Of a stretch of DNA of 9,708 nucleotides, positions 1 to 7,828 are shown piece after piece. The DNA is from an uncultured Campylobacter sp. Its GTDB lineage: Bacteria; Campylobacterota; Campylobacteria; Campylobacterales; Campylobacteraceae. Under the pieces are notes generated by a model. It saw only the letters and a program-made list of their open reading frames with translations. It was not told the origin of the DNA and searched no databases. The translations under genes were made by a program, and so were the position numbers. Positions within the stretch are counted from its first letter, which is position 1; every line of letters begins with the position of its first letter. The stretch is taken from positions 1 through 9,708 of the forward strand of contig CALISV010000283.1 in assembly GCA_938041615.1 (NCBI GenBank). The letters are read 5' to 3'.

Positions 1-696
1 GTCCTCGATATATTCGATCGTAGCTTTGGATGCCTTTTGGCCGAGGCGGTTTAACACCTCCGCCACGGCCCTTGGTCCGCCGACTTCGACCTTGTAGGAC
101 GTGAGGCTCTCTAGTTTGCCTTCTAGCACCGTTGAAACGCGTTTGATTATAGACGGGCTGATGTCACCCAAATTTGCCATTCTCACGACGACCTCGCTTC
201 TAAGCTCGTTATTAAAAAACGAAAGCGTCTCGGCCGCGCTGGTCGAGTCCATATGCGCCAAAATAAGCGCGATAGTCTGCGGGTGCTCGGTCATGATAAA
301 GTCCGCAAGCTGCTGAGGCTTAACCTTAGTAAGATAGCCGAAGCTCTTTGTATTTTCCATACTTTTTGCGAGTTTATCAAGTATCTTTTGCGCAGCTTCC
401 GGACCAAAGGTGCGGTATAAAATTTCTTTCGCATACTCTAAGCCACCGCTTCTCATATATTGATTTGACTGCATGAGAGCGTAAAATTCTTCTAAAACAG
501 CGGCCGCTACGTTTTTATCCATGCTTTTTGCGGTAGCTATGTAGCGCGAAATTTCGGTTATAACGTCAACTTCCATATGAGAAAAGAGCAGAGTCGTGAC
601 GTCCTCGCCCAGCTGAATAAGCAAAATAGCGATCTTTTCTGGCATAGAAAGATCATCATACACCATCTTTTGCTGTTCGTTTAGCTTTGTTGCCAT
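1..696 (-). CDS. fliG: Flagellar motor switch protein FliG (3'-truncated by window edge)
   Basis: FliG is the rotor switch protein on the cytoplasmic face of the flagellar MS ring. It binds FliF through its N-terminal domain, FliM through its middle domain, and transmits stator torque through its C-terminal domain. Translation from the ATG at 694-696 gives 232 residues beginning MATKLNEQQKMVYDDL, with no stop before the edge; the family is usually about 330-345 residues. The N-terminal domain (about 15-95) and middle domain are visible, with the FliM-binding motif EHPQT at 137-141 and a Gly-Gly hinge at 206-207 followed by AVAEVLNRLG. The charged torque helix of the C-terminal domain lies outside the window. 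The ATG overlaps the fliF stop by one base (TAATG). An AAGGA at 703-707 sits 6 nt upstream, inside the end of fliF, so the two are probably translationally coupled. Identification is secure. Confidence 0.97.
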   Translation of the reverse strand, partial: MATKLNEQQKMVYDDLSMPEKIAILLIQLGEDVTTLLFSHMEVDVITEISRYIATAKSMDKNVAAAVLEEFYALMQSNQYMRSGGLEYAKEILYRTFGPEAAQKILDKLAKSMENTKSFGYLTKVKPQQLADFIMTEHPQTIALILAHMDSTSAAETLSFFNNELRSEVVVRMANLGDISPSIIKRVSTVLEGKLESLTSYKVEVGGPRAVAEVLNRLGQKASKATIEYIED

Positions 697-2390
697 TAAA
701 AGTCCTTGCGGTTGCTAAAATCCGAGTCGTTTTTGACCAGGTCTTGTAGCAAGACGGCGATCTCCTCGCTTCGCTCTTGCACGATTAGTTTCATCTTCTC
801 TAGCAATACGTCGTAGCGCAGATCGTCCTCGTTAAAGTTATCACCGATACCCAGCTGCTCCTCGACCTTTTTCCTAGCGGCTTGAAATTTCTCCAGCGTA
901 TCTTCGCTGTCGTCAAGCTGAATGTCGTTATCAGGTATCTCAGGCTCTTCCTCTTTGATCTCTTCGAGCATCTTAGCCATAAACGGCACGATGACTTTTT
1001 TGTAGAATATATAAAGCAAAATCGCGGCAAAAATATATTTTAGGATCGGCAAAAACGGCACTACGTAAAGATCGAAAAATGACTGAACCTTGCCTGCTGG
1101 CGTCTGTCCGTCTTGACGCTGGAACTCAAAGTTACTAACCGTGACCTCATCGCCTCTATTTTGATCAAAGCCGATAGACTGACGGATGAGAGCATCGATT
1201 CGCGCTAGCTGCTCTTTTTCAAGCGGTACGTAGGCGATCTCTTTGGTCGGATTTCCGTTTTCGTCCTTTTTATTTTCGTATTTTCCGTCCACGACGACCG
1301 CGGCGCTTAGGCGGTTTATCTTAGCAAACTGATCCTTGACGCGCTCGACTTTTTTTGAGATTTCATAGTTTGTCGTGGATGAGCTTTTTGAGTACAGCTC
1401 TTTCATTTTATTATCTTGCAGGCCTTCGACCGGACCGATATTGCTCACGGCCCCCGGCACTCCTTGCACTTCGGCTTCTTTGCTGCCTTGGCGTTTTTCT
1501 TCGACGTTTTGTTCGCTTCTAGCTACGGAGTTTGGATCAAAGGTCTCGCTTTGGCTATCTTTTCTAGCAAAGTCAAAGTCTATCGTTACTTTGGCTACGA
1601 CCTTATCCGAGCCGCCCACGATAGGCGATAGGACGTTTATGATTTTTTCTTCGAGATTATGCTCGGCGTCGCGTTTATAGCGGATTTGTTGCGTGATCTG
1701 ATCGCTATCGTATTCGCCGTCCTCCTCGCCAAGCGGCACTCCGTCCTGGCTCACGATTTTTACCTGCTCTGGTTTTAAATTTGCCACCGCGGCCGCGACC
1801 AAATTTTTAATACCCGTGATTTGTTTTAAATTTAAGCTCTGGCCATCTTTTAAATTTAACACGATAGACGCACTTGGCGGCGTGGCTCGCTCGGTAAAAA
1901 GCGTTTCTTTCGGTATCGCGATGCGCACGATGGCTTTGTTTATCGGCGCTAGGCTTTCGATCGTACGGGCCAGTTCTCCCTCGAGCGCACGCTGAAATTT
2001 GACCTTTTGCTCGGCATCAGTCGCGCCGAATTCTTGTTTATCGAAAATCTCAAATCCGACCTTGCCGTCTTTTAAAATCCCAAGCGACGCGATCGAGATC
2101 CTCTCACGGTAAACGTCCGAATTTGGCACTAAAATCGTGCCTTCGTTTACAATTTTATACTTTACCTTATCTTTTTCAAGCTGCTGAATAATTAACGCAG
2201 AGTCCGCAGCGGAGGTGTTTTCAAAAAGTACGCTATAGCCGTCGTAGTTTTCGTTTGAGCTTTTGTAAACACTCAAAAAAACCAAAAAGCCGACCACGAG
2301 CACGATCGAGCCCGCGGCGACTAGGCGCTGCCTTAACGAGAGATTGTGATAGACCTGGCCGATTTGCTGAACTGCGGTTTTAAAATCCAT
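696..2390 (-). CDS. fliF: Flagellar MS-ring protein FliF
   Basis: FliF forms the membrane-embedded MS ring, the platform on which the flagellar rotor and export gate are built. The 564-residue product is of normal family length. It has an N-terminal membrane helix at about 24-42, then a periplasmic ring-building region. The latter includes the conserved stretch GFEIFDKQEFGATDAEQK at 112-129 followed by FQRALEGELARTI at 132-144. A low-complexity, charged section lies at about 275-345. A second membrane helix lies at about 443-468, followed by an acidic cytoplasmic tail. The tail ends in a predicted helical FliG-binding segment (about 525-560). fliF abuts hisC exactly (TAA then ATG) and overlaps fliG by one base, so it should be cotranscribed with both. 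The nearest purine-rich SD candidate (GAGGA, within the last hisC codons) is about 13 nt from the ATG, so initiation may depend on coupling to hisC translation. Confidence 0.97.
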   Translation of the reverse strand: MDFKTAVQQIGQVYHNLSLRQRLVAAGSIVLVVGFLVFLSVYKSSNENYDGYSVLFENTSAADSALIIQQLEKDKVKYKIVNEGTILVPNSDVYRERISIASLGILKDGKVGFEIFDKQEFGATDAEQKVKFQRALEGELARTIESLAPINKAIVRIAIPKETLFTERATPPSASIVLNLKDGQSLNLKQITGIKNLVAAAVANLKPEQVKIVSQDGVPLGEEDGEYDSDQITQQIRYKRDAEHNLEEKIINVLSPIVGGSDKVVAKVTIDFDFARKDSQSETFDPNSVARSEQNVEEKRQGSKEAEVQGVPGAVSNIGPVEGLQDNKMKELYSKSSSTTNYEISKKVERVKDQFAKINRLSAAVVVDGKYENKKDENGNPTKEIAYVPLEKEQLARIDALIRQSIGFDQNRGDEVTVSNFEFQRQDGQTPAGKVQSFFDLYVVPFLPILKYIFAAILLYIFYKKVIVPFMAKMLEEIKEEEPEIPDNDIQLDDSEDTLEKFQAARKKVEEQLGIGDNFNEDDLRYDVLLEKMKLIVQERSEEIAVLLQDLVKNDSDFSNRKDF

Positions 2391-3491
2391 TTATTTTAAA
2401 TTTTCCTCAATTTGTTTTAAAACTACGTCGTTTTGATTCGGCAGTCCGATCGTTATGCGAACCGCGTTTAATCCGTAGCCTTTTAGATCACGTAAAATTA
2501 TACCTTTTTTTAACAGATTTTGAGCAAGCTCGCTCGCGTTTTGACGCTCAAACTCAAAAACGATAAAATTCGTAAAGCTAGGTAGACGCTTTATGCCGTG
2601 CTTATCGGCAAATTTTTCGTATTTTTTCATCTCTTCAAAGTTCGTCTCAAGCGTCATTTTTACGAATTCTTCATCTCTTAGCGCCTCGATAGCCGCTTTT
2701 AGGCTAAGCGTCGTTATATTAAAAGGCGCTCTTAGTTTGCCTAGCTCGCTCATCACGCTTTCTTCGCCGATGCCGTATCCTACGCGCATACCGCCAAGGC
2801 CGTAAGCCTTAGAAAACGTGCCCAGATATATCGCGTTTGGAAATTTAGCTATGAGTTCGCGCGGCTTTATCTCTTTTTTCGCGTCTTTAAATTTAGCAAA
2901 CTCCTGATACGCGCCGTCGATAACCACGAGCGTATCGGCATCGATTTGCTCTAAAAATTTATAAATTTCTTCAGCGTCCAGGCAGCCTCCTAGCGGATTG
3001 TTCGGTACGCACAAAAATATCACGCCGATCTCGTCTTTGTTTGCCTTGTAAATTTGCAAAAACTCGCCTAGATCATGCTCTTTGCTCTTTGTTTTAAAGA
3101 CCTTCGCACCCGCTGCTTTAGCGTAAATTTCATACATAGCAAATGTTATGCCCGCAGTCAAAATTCCCTTGTTTGCGTTTGCCTTTGCGTGCACGGCAAA
3201 TTCTATTATCTGATCGCTTCCGGAGCCTATTACGATAGATTTTTCGCTGACGTCAAATTTACTAGCCAGCGCAGCCTTTAGCTCAAAGTAGCTGTCATCG
3301 GGATAAAGATGCATTTTATTTACTATTTCGCTGACTGCTTTTACTACCGCAGGGCTCGTACCGTACGGGTTTTCGTTGCTGGCTAGCTTGATGACGTCTT
3401 TGGCGTCGATGCCGTATTCGCGCACGACTAGCTCGATAGGTTTGCCCGCCTCGTAGCTTACTAAATTTGCCAAATTTTCGTTAAATTTCAT
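2391..3491 (-). CDS. hisC: Histidinol-phosphate aminotransferase family enzyme (HisC)
   Basis: HisC is a class I/II PLP-dependent aminotransferase that converts imidazole-acetol phosphate and glutamate to histidinol phosphate and 2-oxoglutarate in histidine synthesis; it is cytoplasmic. The 366 residues match family length. Visible landmarks are LASNENPYG (36-44), CVPNNPLGG (161-169), IDGAYQEF (191-198) with Asp192 and Tyr195, and the Schiff-base lysine Lys228 in [17 protein letters not shown]. The C-terminal substrate-carboxylate arginine is probably Arg345 in NAVRITIG. The start follows pheA by one base, and a strong GGGAGGA at 3497-3503, embedded in the last pheA codons, lies 5 nt upstream. 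Other his genes are not present. Directly following pheA suggests it could also, or mainly, transaminate phenylpyruvate or hydroxyphenylpyruvate, as known for Bacillus HisC. That role is inference. Confidence 0.95.
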   Translation of the reverse strand: MKFNENLANLVSYEAGKPIELVVREYGIDAKDVIKLASNENPYGTSPAVVKAVSEIVNKMHLYPDDSYFELKAALASKFDVSEKSIVIGSGSDQIIEFAVHAKANANKGILTAGITFAMYEIYAKAAGAKVFKTKSKEHDLGEFLQIYKANKDEIGVIFLCVPNNPLGGCLDAEEIYKFLEQIDADTLVVIDGAYQEFAKFKDAKKEIKPRELIAKFPNAIYLGTFSKAYGLGGMRVGYGIGEESVMSELGKLRAPFNITTLSLKAAIEALRDEEFVKMTLETNFEEMKKYEKFADKHGIKRLPSFTNFIVFEFERQNASELAQNLLKKGIILRDLKGYGLNAVRITIGLPNQNDVVLKQIEENLK

Positions 3492-3492
3492 C

Positions 3493-4569
3493 TCATTCCT
3501 CCCACGCGACGTAGCTTCCTAGCCACGCGACTTCGTGACCGTAGCTTATCGCTTTTTGTATCGCTTTTTGGACGTTGTCGTCGTCGATGTGCCCCTCGAA
3601 ATCTATATAAAAATTCGCCTTAAATTCGCGCTGTTTTATCGGGCGGCTCTCTAGTTTGGTTATGTTTATACCCTCGTCTCTAAAGGCTAGTAGCAGCTCC
3701 ACTAGCCCGCCGGGACGGTGCTCGGTCTTTGCTAGGATTGAGGTTTTGTTTTTTTGCGCGCGCTCGTTTTTAAAATCGCTTAAGATAAAAAATCTCGTGC
3801 GGTTTGCGGCGTTATCCTCGATCGTCTCAAACAAAATCGGCACGCCGTAAAGCTTGGCTGCGATCTTAGAGCAGATAGCGGCCGAGTTTGGCTCGCTGCT
3901 AGCTAGCTGCGCGGCCTGCGCGGTTGATTTTGCCGGGATAAACTCGACGGCTGAAAGCATATGATCATCTAAAAATTTGCGGCACTGATTGTAGCCTTGC
4001 GGGTGCGAGTAGATGCGCTTGATGTCCTTTAAATTTTCGCATTTGCTCGCAAAAATGTGATGGATATCCATGTAAATTTCAGCTACCACCTTGACGCTAT
4101 CAAACCGTCCAAGGCAGTCTAGCGTCGCGCCCACCGCGCCTTCTGTGTTGTTTTCTATCGGCACGACGCCGTATTTGGCCTCTTTGTGCTTTAGCTTCGT
4201 AAAAACCGCCTCGATACTAGCTAGCGGCAAATACGCACTCATCGCGCCGAAGCGACTCTCTGCGGCTTGGTGCGTGTAGGTGCCCTCAGGCCCTAGATAG
4301 GCGACCTTTTCTGGCATTTCAAGGTTCCTACTGACGGCAAAAATTTCAAGATAAATCGCCTCGATCGCGGCTTTATTTAAAAATGCGGTGTCCTGACCCT
4401 CGAGGCGGTTTAGGATCGCTCTTTCGCGCTCGGGGCGATAGATCGCACTACCGCTGGTTTGCTTTAGTTCGCCGATCTTTCGCACGAAATTCATGCGCTC
4501 GTTTAGGCGTCTTAGCACCTCGTCGTCGATCTTATCTATCTCGCTTCTAAGGTCGTTTATGTTTTGCAT
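3493..4569 (-). CDS. pheA: Bifunctional chorismate mutase / prephenate dehydratase (P-protein)
   Basis: This bifunctional enzyme turns chorismate into prephenate and then phenylpyruvate, committing flux to phenylalanine. The 358-residue protein shows the usual three parts. An AroQ-type chorismate mutase helical domain covers about 1-85 ([19 protein letters not shown], with YRPERE at 44-49). A prephenate dehydratase domain covers about 88-265, starting at [14 protein letters not shown] and including [11 protein letters not shown] (136-146) and the catalytic-type NRTRF at 256-260 with Thr258. A C-terminal ACT regulatory domain covers about 275-355, with PGGLVELL (286-293) and ESRP (307-310). 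The intact ACT domain implies feedback inhibition by phenylalanine. An SD GGAG lies 5 nt before the ATG in the 9-nt gap after lysA. The stop is one base from the hisC start. Confidence 0.97.
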   Translation of the reverse strand: MQNINDLRSEIDKIDDEVLRRLNERMNFVRKIGELKQTSGSAIYRPERERAILNRLEGQDTAFLNKAAIEAIYLEIFAVSRNLEMPEKVAYLGPEGTYTHQAAESRFGAMSAYLPLASIEAVFTKLKHKEAKYGVVPIENNTEGAVGATLDCLGRFDSVKVVAEIYMDIHHIFASKCENLKDIKRIYSHPQGYNQCRKFLDDHMLSAVEFIPAKSTAQAAQLASSEPNSAAICSKIAAKLYGVPILFETIEDNAANRTRFFILSDFKNERAQKNKTSILAKTEHRPGGLVELLLAFRDEGINITKLESRPIKQREFKANFYIDFEGHIDDDNVQKAIQKAISYGHEVAWLGSYVAWEE

Positions 4570-4578
4570 TTTCGCTCC

Positions 4579-5820
4579 CTAGCCTAAAAATTCGCGCTCC
4601 AGCGCCACTACGTCCTCAAAATTCTCGCGACGCCTAATCATAAAGTCCTCGCCGCCTTTTACCGCGACCTCCGCGGCGCGCCCGCGAGTGTTGTAGTTGC
4701 TACTCATCGCAAAGCCGTATGCGCCGGCTGATTTGATGACGACGAGATCGCCTGGATTTAACGGCGGTAAATTTCGATCTTTTGCTAAAAAATCGCCGCT
4801 CTCGCAGATCGGTCCGACCACGTCGCAAGGGGCAAATTTGAGCTCCCGAAGCTGCTCAGTCTTGCACTCGCAAAGAGTCTTGCCGCCGCTAAGAGCGAAA
4901 ATTTTATGCTTAGCTTGATAAAGGCTTGGGCGGATAAGGTCGTTCATCGCGCCGTCTACGATGACAAAGCGCTTGTTTTTGTTAAATTTCTCGTAAAGAA
5001 CGCTAGTTAGAAAATATCCCGCATTGCCGACGATAAAGCGCCCGGGCTCGCAAACTACCGTGACGTCCAGGCCGCTCAAATTTGCTAAAATGCCCTGTGC
5101 GTATTCGTATAGATCAGGTTCGCTCTCATCGCCGTAAACGATGCCAATACCGCCGCCGACGTCAAAAAATTTGATGTCGATTTGCGCCGCTTTTAGTTCG
5201 CGAGTCAAATTTGCCACGATCTTTGCCGCTTCGATAACGGGCTTGATGTCGGTTATCTGCGAGCCGATGTGGCTGTGGATACCGACCGGTTCTAGATGAG
5301 GCGAATTTTTGGCGTGAAGGTACATTTTTTTTGCCGTTTGCAGATCTACGCCGAATTTATTTTCGTTTAGTCCGGTCGAGATGTAGGGGTGCGTCTTGGC
5401 GTCGATGTCTGGATTTACGCGGATGCTGATGCGAGCGGGCTTGCCTAGCTGCTTTGCGATAGCCTCTAGGCGGTTCATCTCGGCTTCGCTTTCTAAATTT
5501 ATCATCAAGATTTCATTTTCCAGCGCAAATTTAAGCTCGTCGTCGCGCTTGCCCACGCCGCTTAGGATAATCTGATAGCTTTTAGCTCCGGCTAGCAAAG
5601 CACGCCTAACTTCACCCACGCTCACGCAGTCAAACCCGGCTCCAAGCCCGGCTAAAAATTTCAAAACGCTTAAATTTGAGTTTGCCTTAACGGCGTAGCA
5701 TACGAGAGATTTTCTAGCGTGAAACGCGTTTTTTAGCGCTTCGTAGCGGTGCGCTATGTAGTCAAAATCGTAAACGTAAAGAGGAGTGCCGTATTTTTGC
5801 GCTAAATTCGTAAAATCCAT
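4579..5820 (-). CDS. lysA: Diaminopimelate decarboxylase
   Basis: LysA is the PLP enzyme that decarboxylates meso-diaminopimelate to L-lysine, the last step of lysine synthesis. It draws on the same pool used for peptidoglycan. The 413-residue product has the alanine-racemase-like fold signatures: YAVKANSNLSVLKFL at 42-56 with PLP lysine Lys45, HSHIGSQI at 182-189, the glycine loop VGGGIGIVYG at 221-230, EPGRFIV at 258-264, GPICESGD at 336-343 with the active-site Cys339, and GAYGFAMSSNYN at 366-377. The ATG at 5818-5820 has AAGG (5827-5830) 6 nt upstream. lysA is separated from the upstream permease by 55 nt, which contain a possible promoter, and from pheA by 9 nt. It may therefore be the first gene of the lysA-pheA-hisC-fliFG transcript. 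The identification is firm. Confidence 0.97.
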   Translation of the reverse strand: MDFTNLAQKYGTPLYVYDFDYIAHRYEALKNAFHARKSLVCYAVKANSNLSVLKFLAGLGAGFDCVSVGEVRRALLAGAKSYQIILSGVGKRDDELKFALENEILMINLESEAEMNRLEAIAKQLGKPARISIRVNPDIDAKTHPYISTGLNENKFGVDLQTAKKMYLHAKNSPHLEPVGIHSHIGSQITDIKPVIEAAKIVANLTRELKAAQIDIKFFDVGGGIGIVYGDESEPDLYEYAQGILANLSGLDVTVVCEPGRFIVGNAGYFLTSVLYEKFNKNKRFVIVDGAMNDLIRPSLYQAKHKIFALSGGKTLCECKTEQLRELKFAPCDVVGPICESGDFLAKDRNLPPLNPGDLVVIKSAGAYGFAMSSNYNTRGRAAEVAVKGGEDFMIRRRENFEDVVALEREFLG

Positions 5821-5846
5821 AACCGACCTTGTTTAAAAATAGTTAG

Positions 5847-5854
5847 ATTTTACA
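5847..5854 (-). promoter_or_regulatory. Possible sigma-70 extended -10 upstream of lysA
   Basis: On the minus strand the lptG-like/lysA gap reads TGTAAAAT. TAAAAT fits the Campylobacter -10 pattern TAnAAT and is preceded by a TG extension. It lies 26 nt before the lysA ATG, giving a predicted short leader that contains the AAGG ribosome-binding site. Campylobacter promoters lack a conserved -35 box, so none is claimed. In an AT-rich gap such a match can occur by chance. Confidence 0.3.
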
Positions 5855-5875
5855 GAAATTTTGCCTAAATCTCTC

Positions 5876-6937
5876 TTAACGACTCCCAAAACGCAGATAA
5901 AAAGCGTATGCGCCGAGTAAAATAATCGGTAAAAGCACGCCGACCTCGGGCGAGACGACGCCGTTTCTAGCAAACCTCATCATCACAAAAAGCGCGCCCC
6001 AGACGCAAAGCGAGGCGATCGTGAAGATAAAGCTTTTTAAGGCGAGGTTAAAAAATCGTCCCGTAACCGGCAAAAAATAGTAAATAATAAGCACCATAAA
6101 AGGCGCAAAAAACGGCGCGAAAGCGAGGTTGTAAAGCGTGGTTTTGGTCGAATTTAGCCCGATACCCTCATCCTTAAACGCCAAAATATAATCCACCGCA
6201 TCGGGAATCGTGATAGCCGAGCTCTCCGCCGACGCGCTTTCTATCGTTTTTGGCTTAAAATTTTCAAGCGTTTTTAGCTCGCTTGGCGTTTTGATATCAA
6301 GCCCTTTTTCACCGAGCTTAATATTTTGCGGCAAATTTACGATTTTAGCGTTCTTTAAAAGCCACGCATCGTCTATAAACCTCCCGCTTTCGCCGAAGGT
6401 CGCGCTGCGCAGATTGCTGCCGTTTATGTCAAATATCCGCACGTCTTTAGCCTCGCCGCTAATGGGATTTAGGCTGTCCATGTAGACAAATTTGCCTTCG
6501 AATTTTAAGAAAATATCAGAGCTCGTGCGCGATAAATTCGAGAGTTTCACGATATTTCGCCCATACTCGTAAGCGTAGGCAAAAGGAGTAAAATTTAGTC
6601 CGACGTAGACAAACGTGATGGCGAGCGCGATGTAAAAAGGCGGTTTTATCAGGCGATTTTTATCAATACCAAGCGCGTAAAAGCTCACGAGTTCGTTGCT
6701 GCGAATCATGCTAAATTTGCTAGTTATCAGTGCAAAAATGAGCGCGAGCGGCAGGACGTAGTTTACCGCCGTAAGCGAGGTAAGGCCAAAATAAAGCAGC
6801 TTTAGGTTCGCGCTTGCGGGCATGTCTTTTAGGTTGGTTAGGATGTCGATACCGACGTAAAAAAGCGTGAGCGCGACGAATATAATCACGAAATATTTAA
6901 AATAAAGCCAGCCGACGTAACGCGCGTAAAGATTCAT
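5876..6937 (-). CDS. LptF/LptG (YjgP/YjgQ) family lipooligosaccharide export permease
   Basis: Proteins of this family form the inner-membrane permease of the LptB2FGC complex, which extracts lipopolysaccharide or lipooligosaccharide for transport to the outer membrane. The 353 residues match the family (about 350-370). Membrane segments are apparent at about 11-31, 47-72, 101-120, 271-290, 299-320 and 328-348. Segments 3 and 4 flank a roughly 150-residue periplasmic domain, the expected 6-TM plus beta-jellyroll plan. The cytoplasmic loop RSNELVSFYALGI (79-91) resembles the E. coli RSELVVMQASGF loop that contacts LptB. The N-terminal end (RYVGWLYFKYF, then DILTNL) looks more LptG-like than LptF-like to me, but this is not decisive, so no symbol is given. 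AAGG at 6944-6947 lies 6 nt before the ATG. In C. jejuni the homologue sits in the same place between pth and lysA. Confidence 0.88.
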   Translation of the reverse strand: MNLYARYVGWLYFKYFVIIFVALTLFYVGIDILTNLKDMPASANLKLLYFGLTSLTAVNYVLPLALIFALITSKFSMIRSNELVSFYALGIDKNRLIKPPFYIALAITFVYVGLNFTPFAYAYEYGRNIVKLSNLSRTSSDIFLKFEGKFVYMDSLNPISGEAKDVRIFDINGSNLRSATFGESGRFIDDAWLLKNAKIVNLPQNIKLGEKGLDIKTPSELKTLENFKPKTIESASAESSAITIPDAVDYILAFKDEGIGLNSTKTTLYNLAFAPFFAPFMVLIIYYFLPVTGRFFNLALKSFIFTIASLCVWGALFVMMRFARNGVVSPEVGVLLPIILLGAYAFYLRFGSR

Positions 6938-7267
6938 TTATGGCCTTTTAAATCAAATTTTGCGTACGCGGGGCATCGGACAAGATCGAAGCTCTCAAAA
7001 ATACTAAATTTAAACAGCTCTGTTTTTGGGTGAAATTTAATAAAAATACGGCTCTGGATAAAAGGCGAGTCTGTGAAAAAACCGTTTTTTTCGTAAATTT
7101 TATAAATTTGCTAGTAAAATTTTTAAGTAAATTTATAAGACTTGCAGTAAAGAGAATTTGGCGTACGGTTTTAAATTTTGGCTTTAAATTTAACCGATTT
7201 TTGAGCGCTTTTAAAAGCCGCAAAATTTGAGAAAACGCATAAGTCGTGAATGCCAAATTTAACCCTC
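6938..7267. other. AT-rich 330-nt stretch without a convincing gene
   Basis: Between the pth stop and the lptG-like start GC falls to about 33% (about 17% in 7081-7140), against mid-40s in the genes. It holds 11 copies of AAATTT within 6955-7260. It also has an inverted pair TATAAATTT/AAATTTATA (7101-7109 and 7129-7137) and a GAAAAAA/TTTTTTC foldback (7075-7081 and 7086-7092). No GC-rich hairpin followed by a T-run, tRNA or clear promoter was seen. ORFs crossing it on both strands look like by-products of the AT-rich composition, though the minus-strand one is listed separately because its start signals are good. Confidence 0.7.
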
Positions 7268-7271
7268 TCAC
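6948..7271 (-). CDS. Doubtful 107-codon ORF coupled to the pth stop
   Basis: This frame starts at GTG 7269-7271, overlapping the pth TGA as GTGA. It has AAGG at 7278-7281 six nt upstream and ends 10 nt before the lptG-like ATG, a layout expected of a real operon gene. Against this, the product has no recognisable domain. It is rich in Lys, Leu, Phe, Asn and Arg, with no glutamate and one aspartate in 107 residues, and it tracks the AAATTT-rich composition (repeated AAATTT codon pairs and NL/KF dipeptides). It could be a decayed gene, a small basic membrane-associated protein, or spurious. I lean towards spurious. Confidence 0.2.
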   Translation of the reverse strand: MRGLNLAFTTYAFSQILRLLKALKNRLNLKPKFKTVRQILFTASLINLLKNFTSKFIKFTKKTVFSQTRLLSRAVFLLNFTQKQSCLNLVFLRASILSDAPRTQNLI

Positions 7272-7828
7272 AAAATACCTTTTTTGGTTGAGAATTTTTG
7301 CGAAATGGCGTCGATATCGGTTTTTATTAGCTCATTTAGCGCATTTTCACAGTAGTCTAAAATTTTTTCTAGTCCGTCTTTTTCCTCTGCGTTAAATTCG
7401 CCAAGCACGTGGCCGGTTACCGCGCTTTCGCCTTTGTGCGCGCTTCTACCGATACCGATACGAACGCGCTCGTAATCTGCGCCCATTAACGCGTCGATTG
7501 ACTTTAGACCGTTGTGTCCGCCGTTTCCGCCGCCCTTTTTAAATTTAATAACGCCGAAATTTAGATCAAGGTCATCATGAATCACGATAATACGCTCAGG
7601 CTTGTAAAAATCTGCGACGGCTTTCACGCTTCGTCCGCTTAGGTTCATAAAGGTTGTCGGTTTTAAAAGAAGTAAATTTTGGAATTTAAACAGCTCGCCT
7701 TGAAATTTGACCGAGCTTACATCTGTAAAATTTGAGTTTTTGAGTCTATCTATCAGCATAAAGCCGACGTTGTGTCTTGTTTTGGAGTACTCGGGACCGG
7801 GGTTTCCCAGTCCAACTATGAGTATCAA
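7268..7828 (-). CDS. pth: Peptidyl-tRNA hydrolase
   Basis: Pth cleaves peptidyl-tRNA released by ribosome drop-off, recycling tRNA; it is a cytoplasmic and normally essential enzyme. The 186-residue length is typical. It begins [19 protein letters not shown], carrying Asn9 and the catalytic His19. [10 protein letters not shown] follows at 56-65 with Asn62, then IHDDLDL at 83-89 with Asp85 as the probable catalytic aspartate, [12 protein letters not shown] at 99-110 with Asn106, and RVRIGIGR at 121-128. The start is TTG (7826-7828). The next in-frame ATG, at residue 24, would remove the catalytic histidine, while AAGG (7835-7838) is placed 6 nt before the TTG, so TTG is preferred. The gene follows rplY by 8 nt, the same pairing as in C. 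jejuni. Its C-terminal codons supply an SD-like AAGG for the doubtful downstream ORF. Confidence 0.96.
   Translation of the reverse strand: MILIVGLGNPGPEYSKTRHNVGFMLIDRLKNSNFTDVSSVKFQGELFKFQNLLLLKPTTFMNLSGRSVKAVADFYKPERIIVIHDDLDLNFGVIKFKKGGGNGGHNGLKSIDALMGADYERVRIGIGRSAHKGESAVTGHVLGEFNAEEKDGLEKILDYCENALNELIKTDIDAISQKFSTKKGIL

Noticed and set aside
101..316. Plus-strand frame opposite fliG
   Set aside because: It is a shadow of a clear FliG coding region with conserved motifs on the minus strand and has no recognisable product.
800..1030. Second minus-strand frame inside fliF
   Set aside because: It is a shifted frame within the well-supported FliF C-terminus; the normal FliF frame is intact through its FliG-binding tail, so there is no frameshift to explain.
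1375..1680. Two overlapping plus-strand frames opposite the middle of fliF
   Set aside because: Antisense shadows of the FliF periplasmic region; Ser/Phe/Leu-rich products and no supporting start signals.
3890..3910. CTAGCTAG runs and frequent CTAG tetranucleotides
   Set aside because: CTAG is rare in many proteobacteria, but its frequency here is near what composition predicts by rough estimate and follows from frequent CTA/CTT leucine and GCTAGC codon junctions.
7075..7092. Foldback as an intrinsic terminator after pth
   Set aside because: The stem is one G-C and six A-T pairs with no GC-rich core, so it would be too weak for a standard terminator.
7030..7230. Plus-strand 66-codon frame in the AT-rich gap (GTG start)
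   Set aside because: No SD is placed before it, it lies opposite another AT-driven frame, and its product is a Lys/Phe/Asn/Leu-rich string that mirrors the AAATTT repeats.
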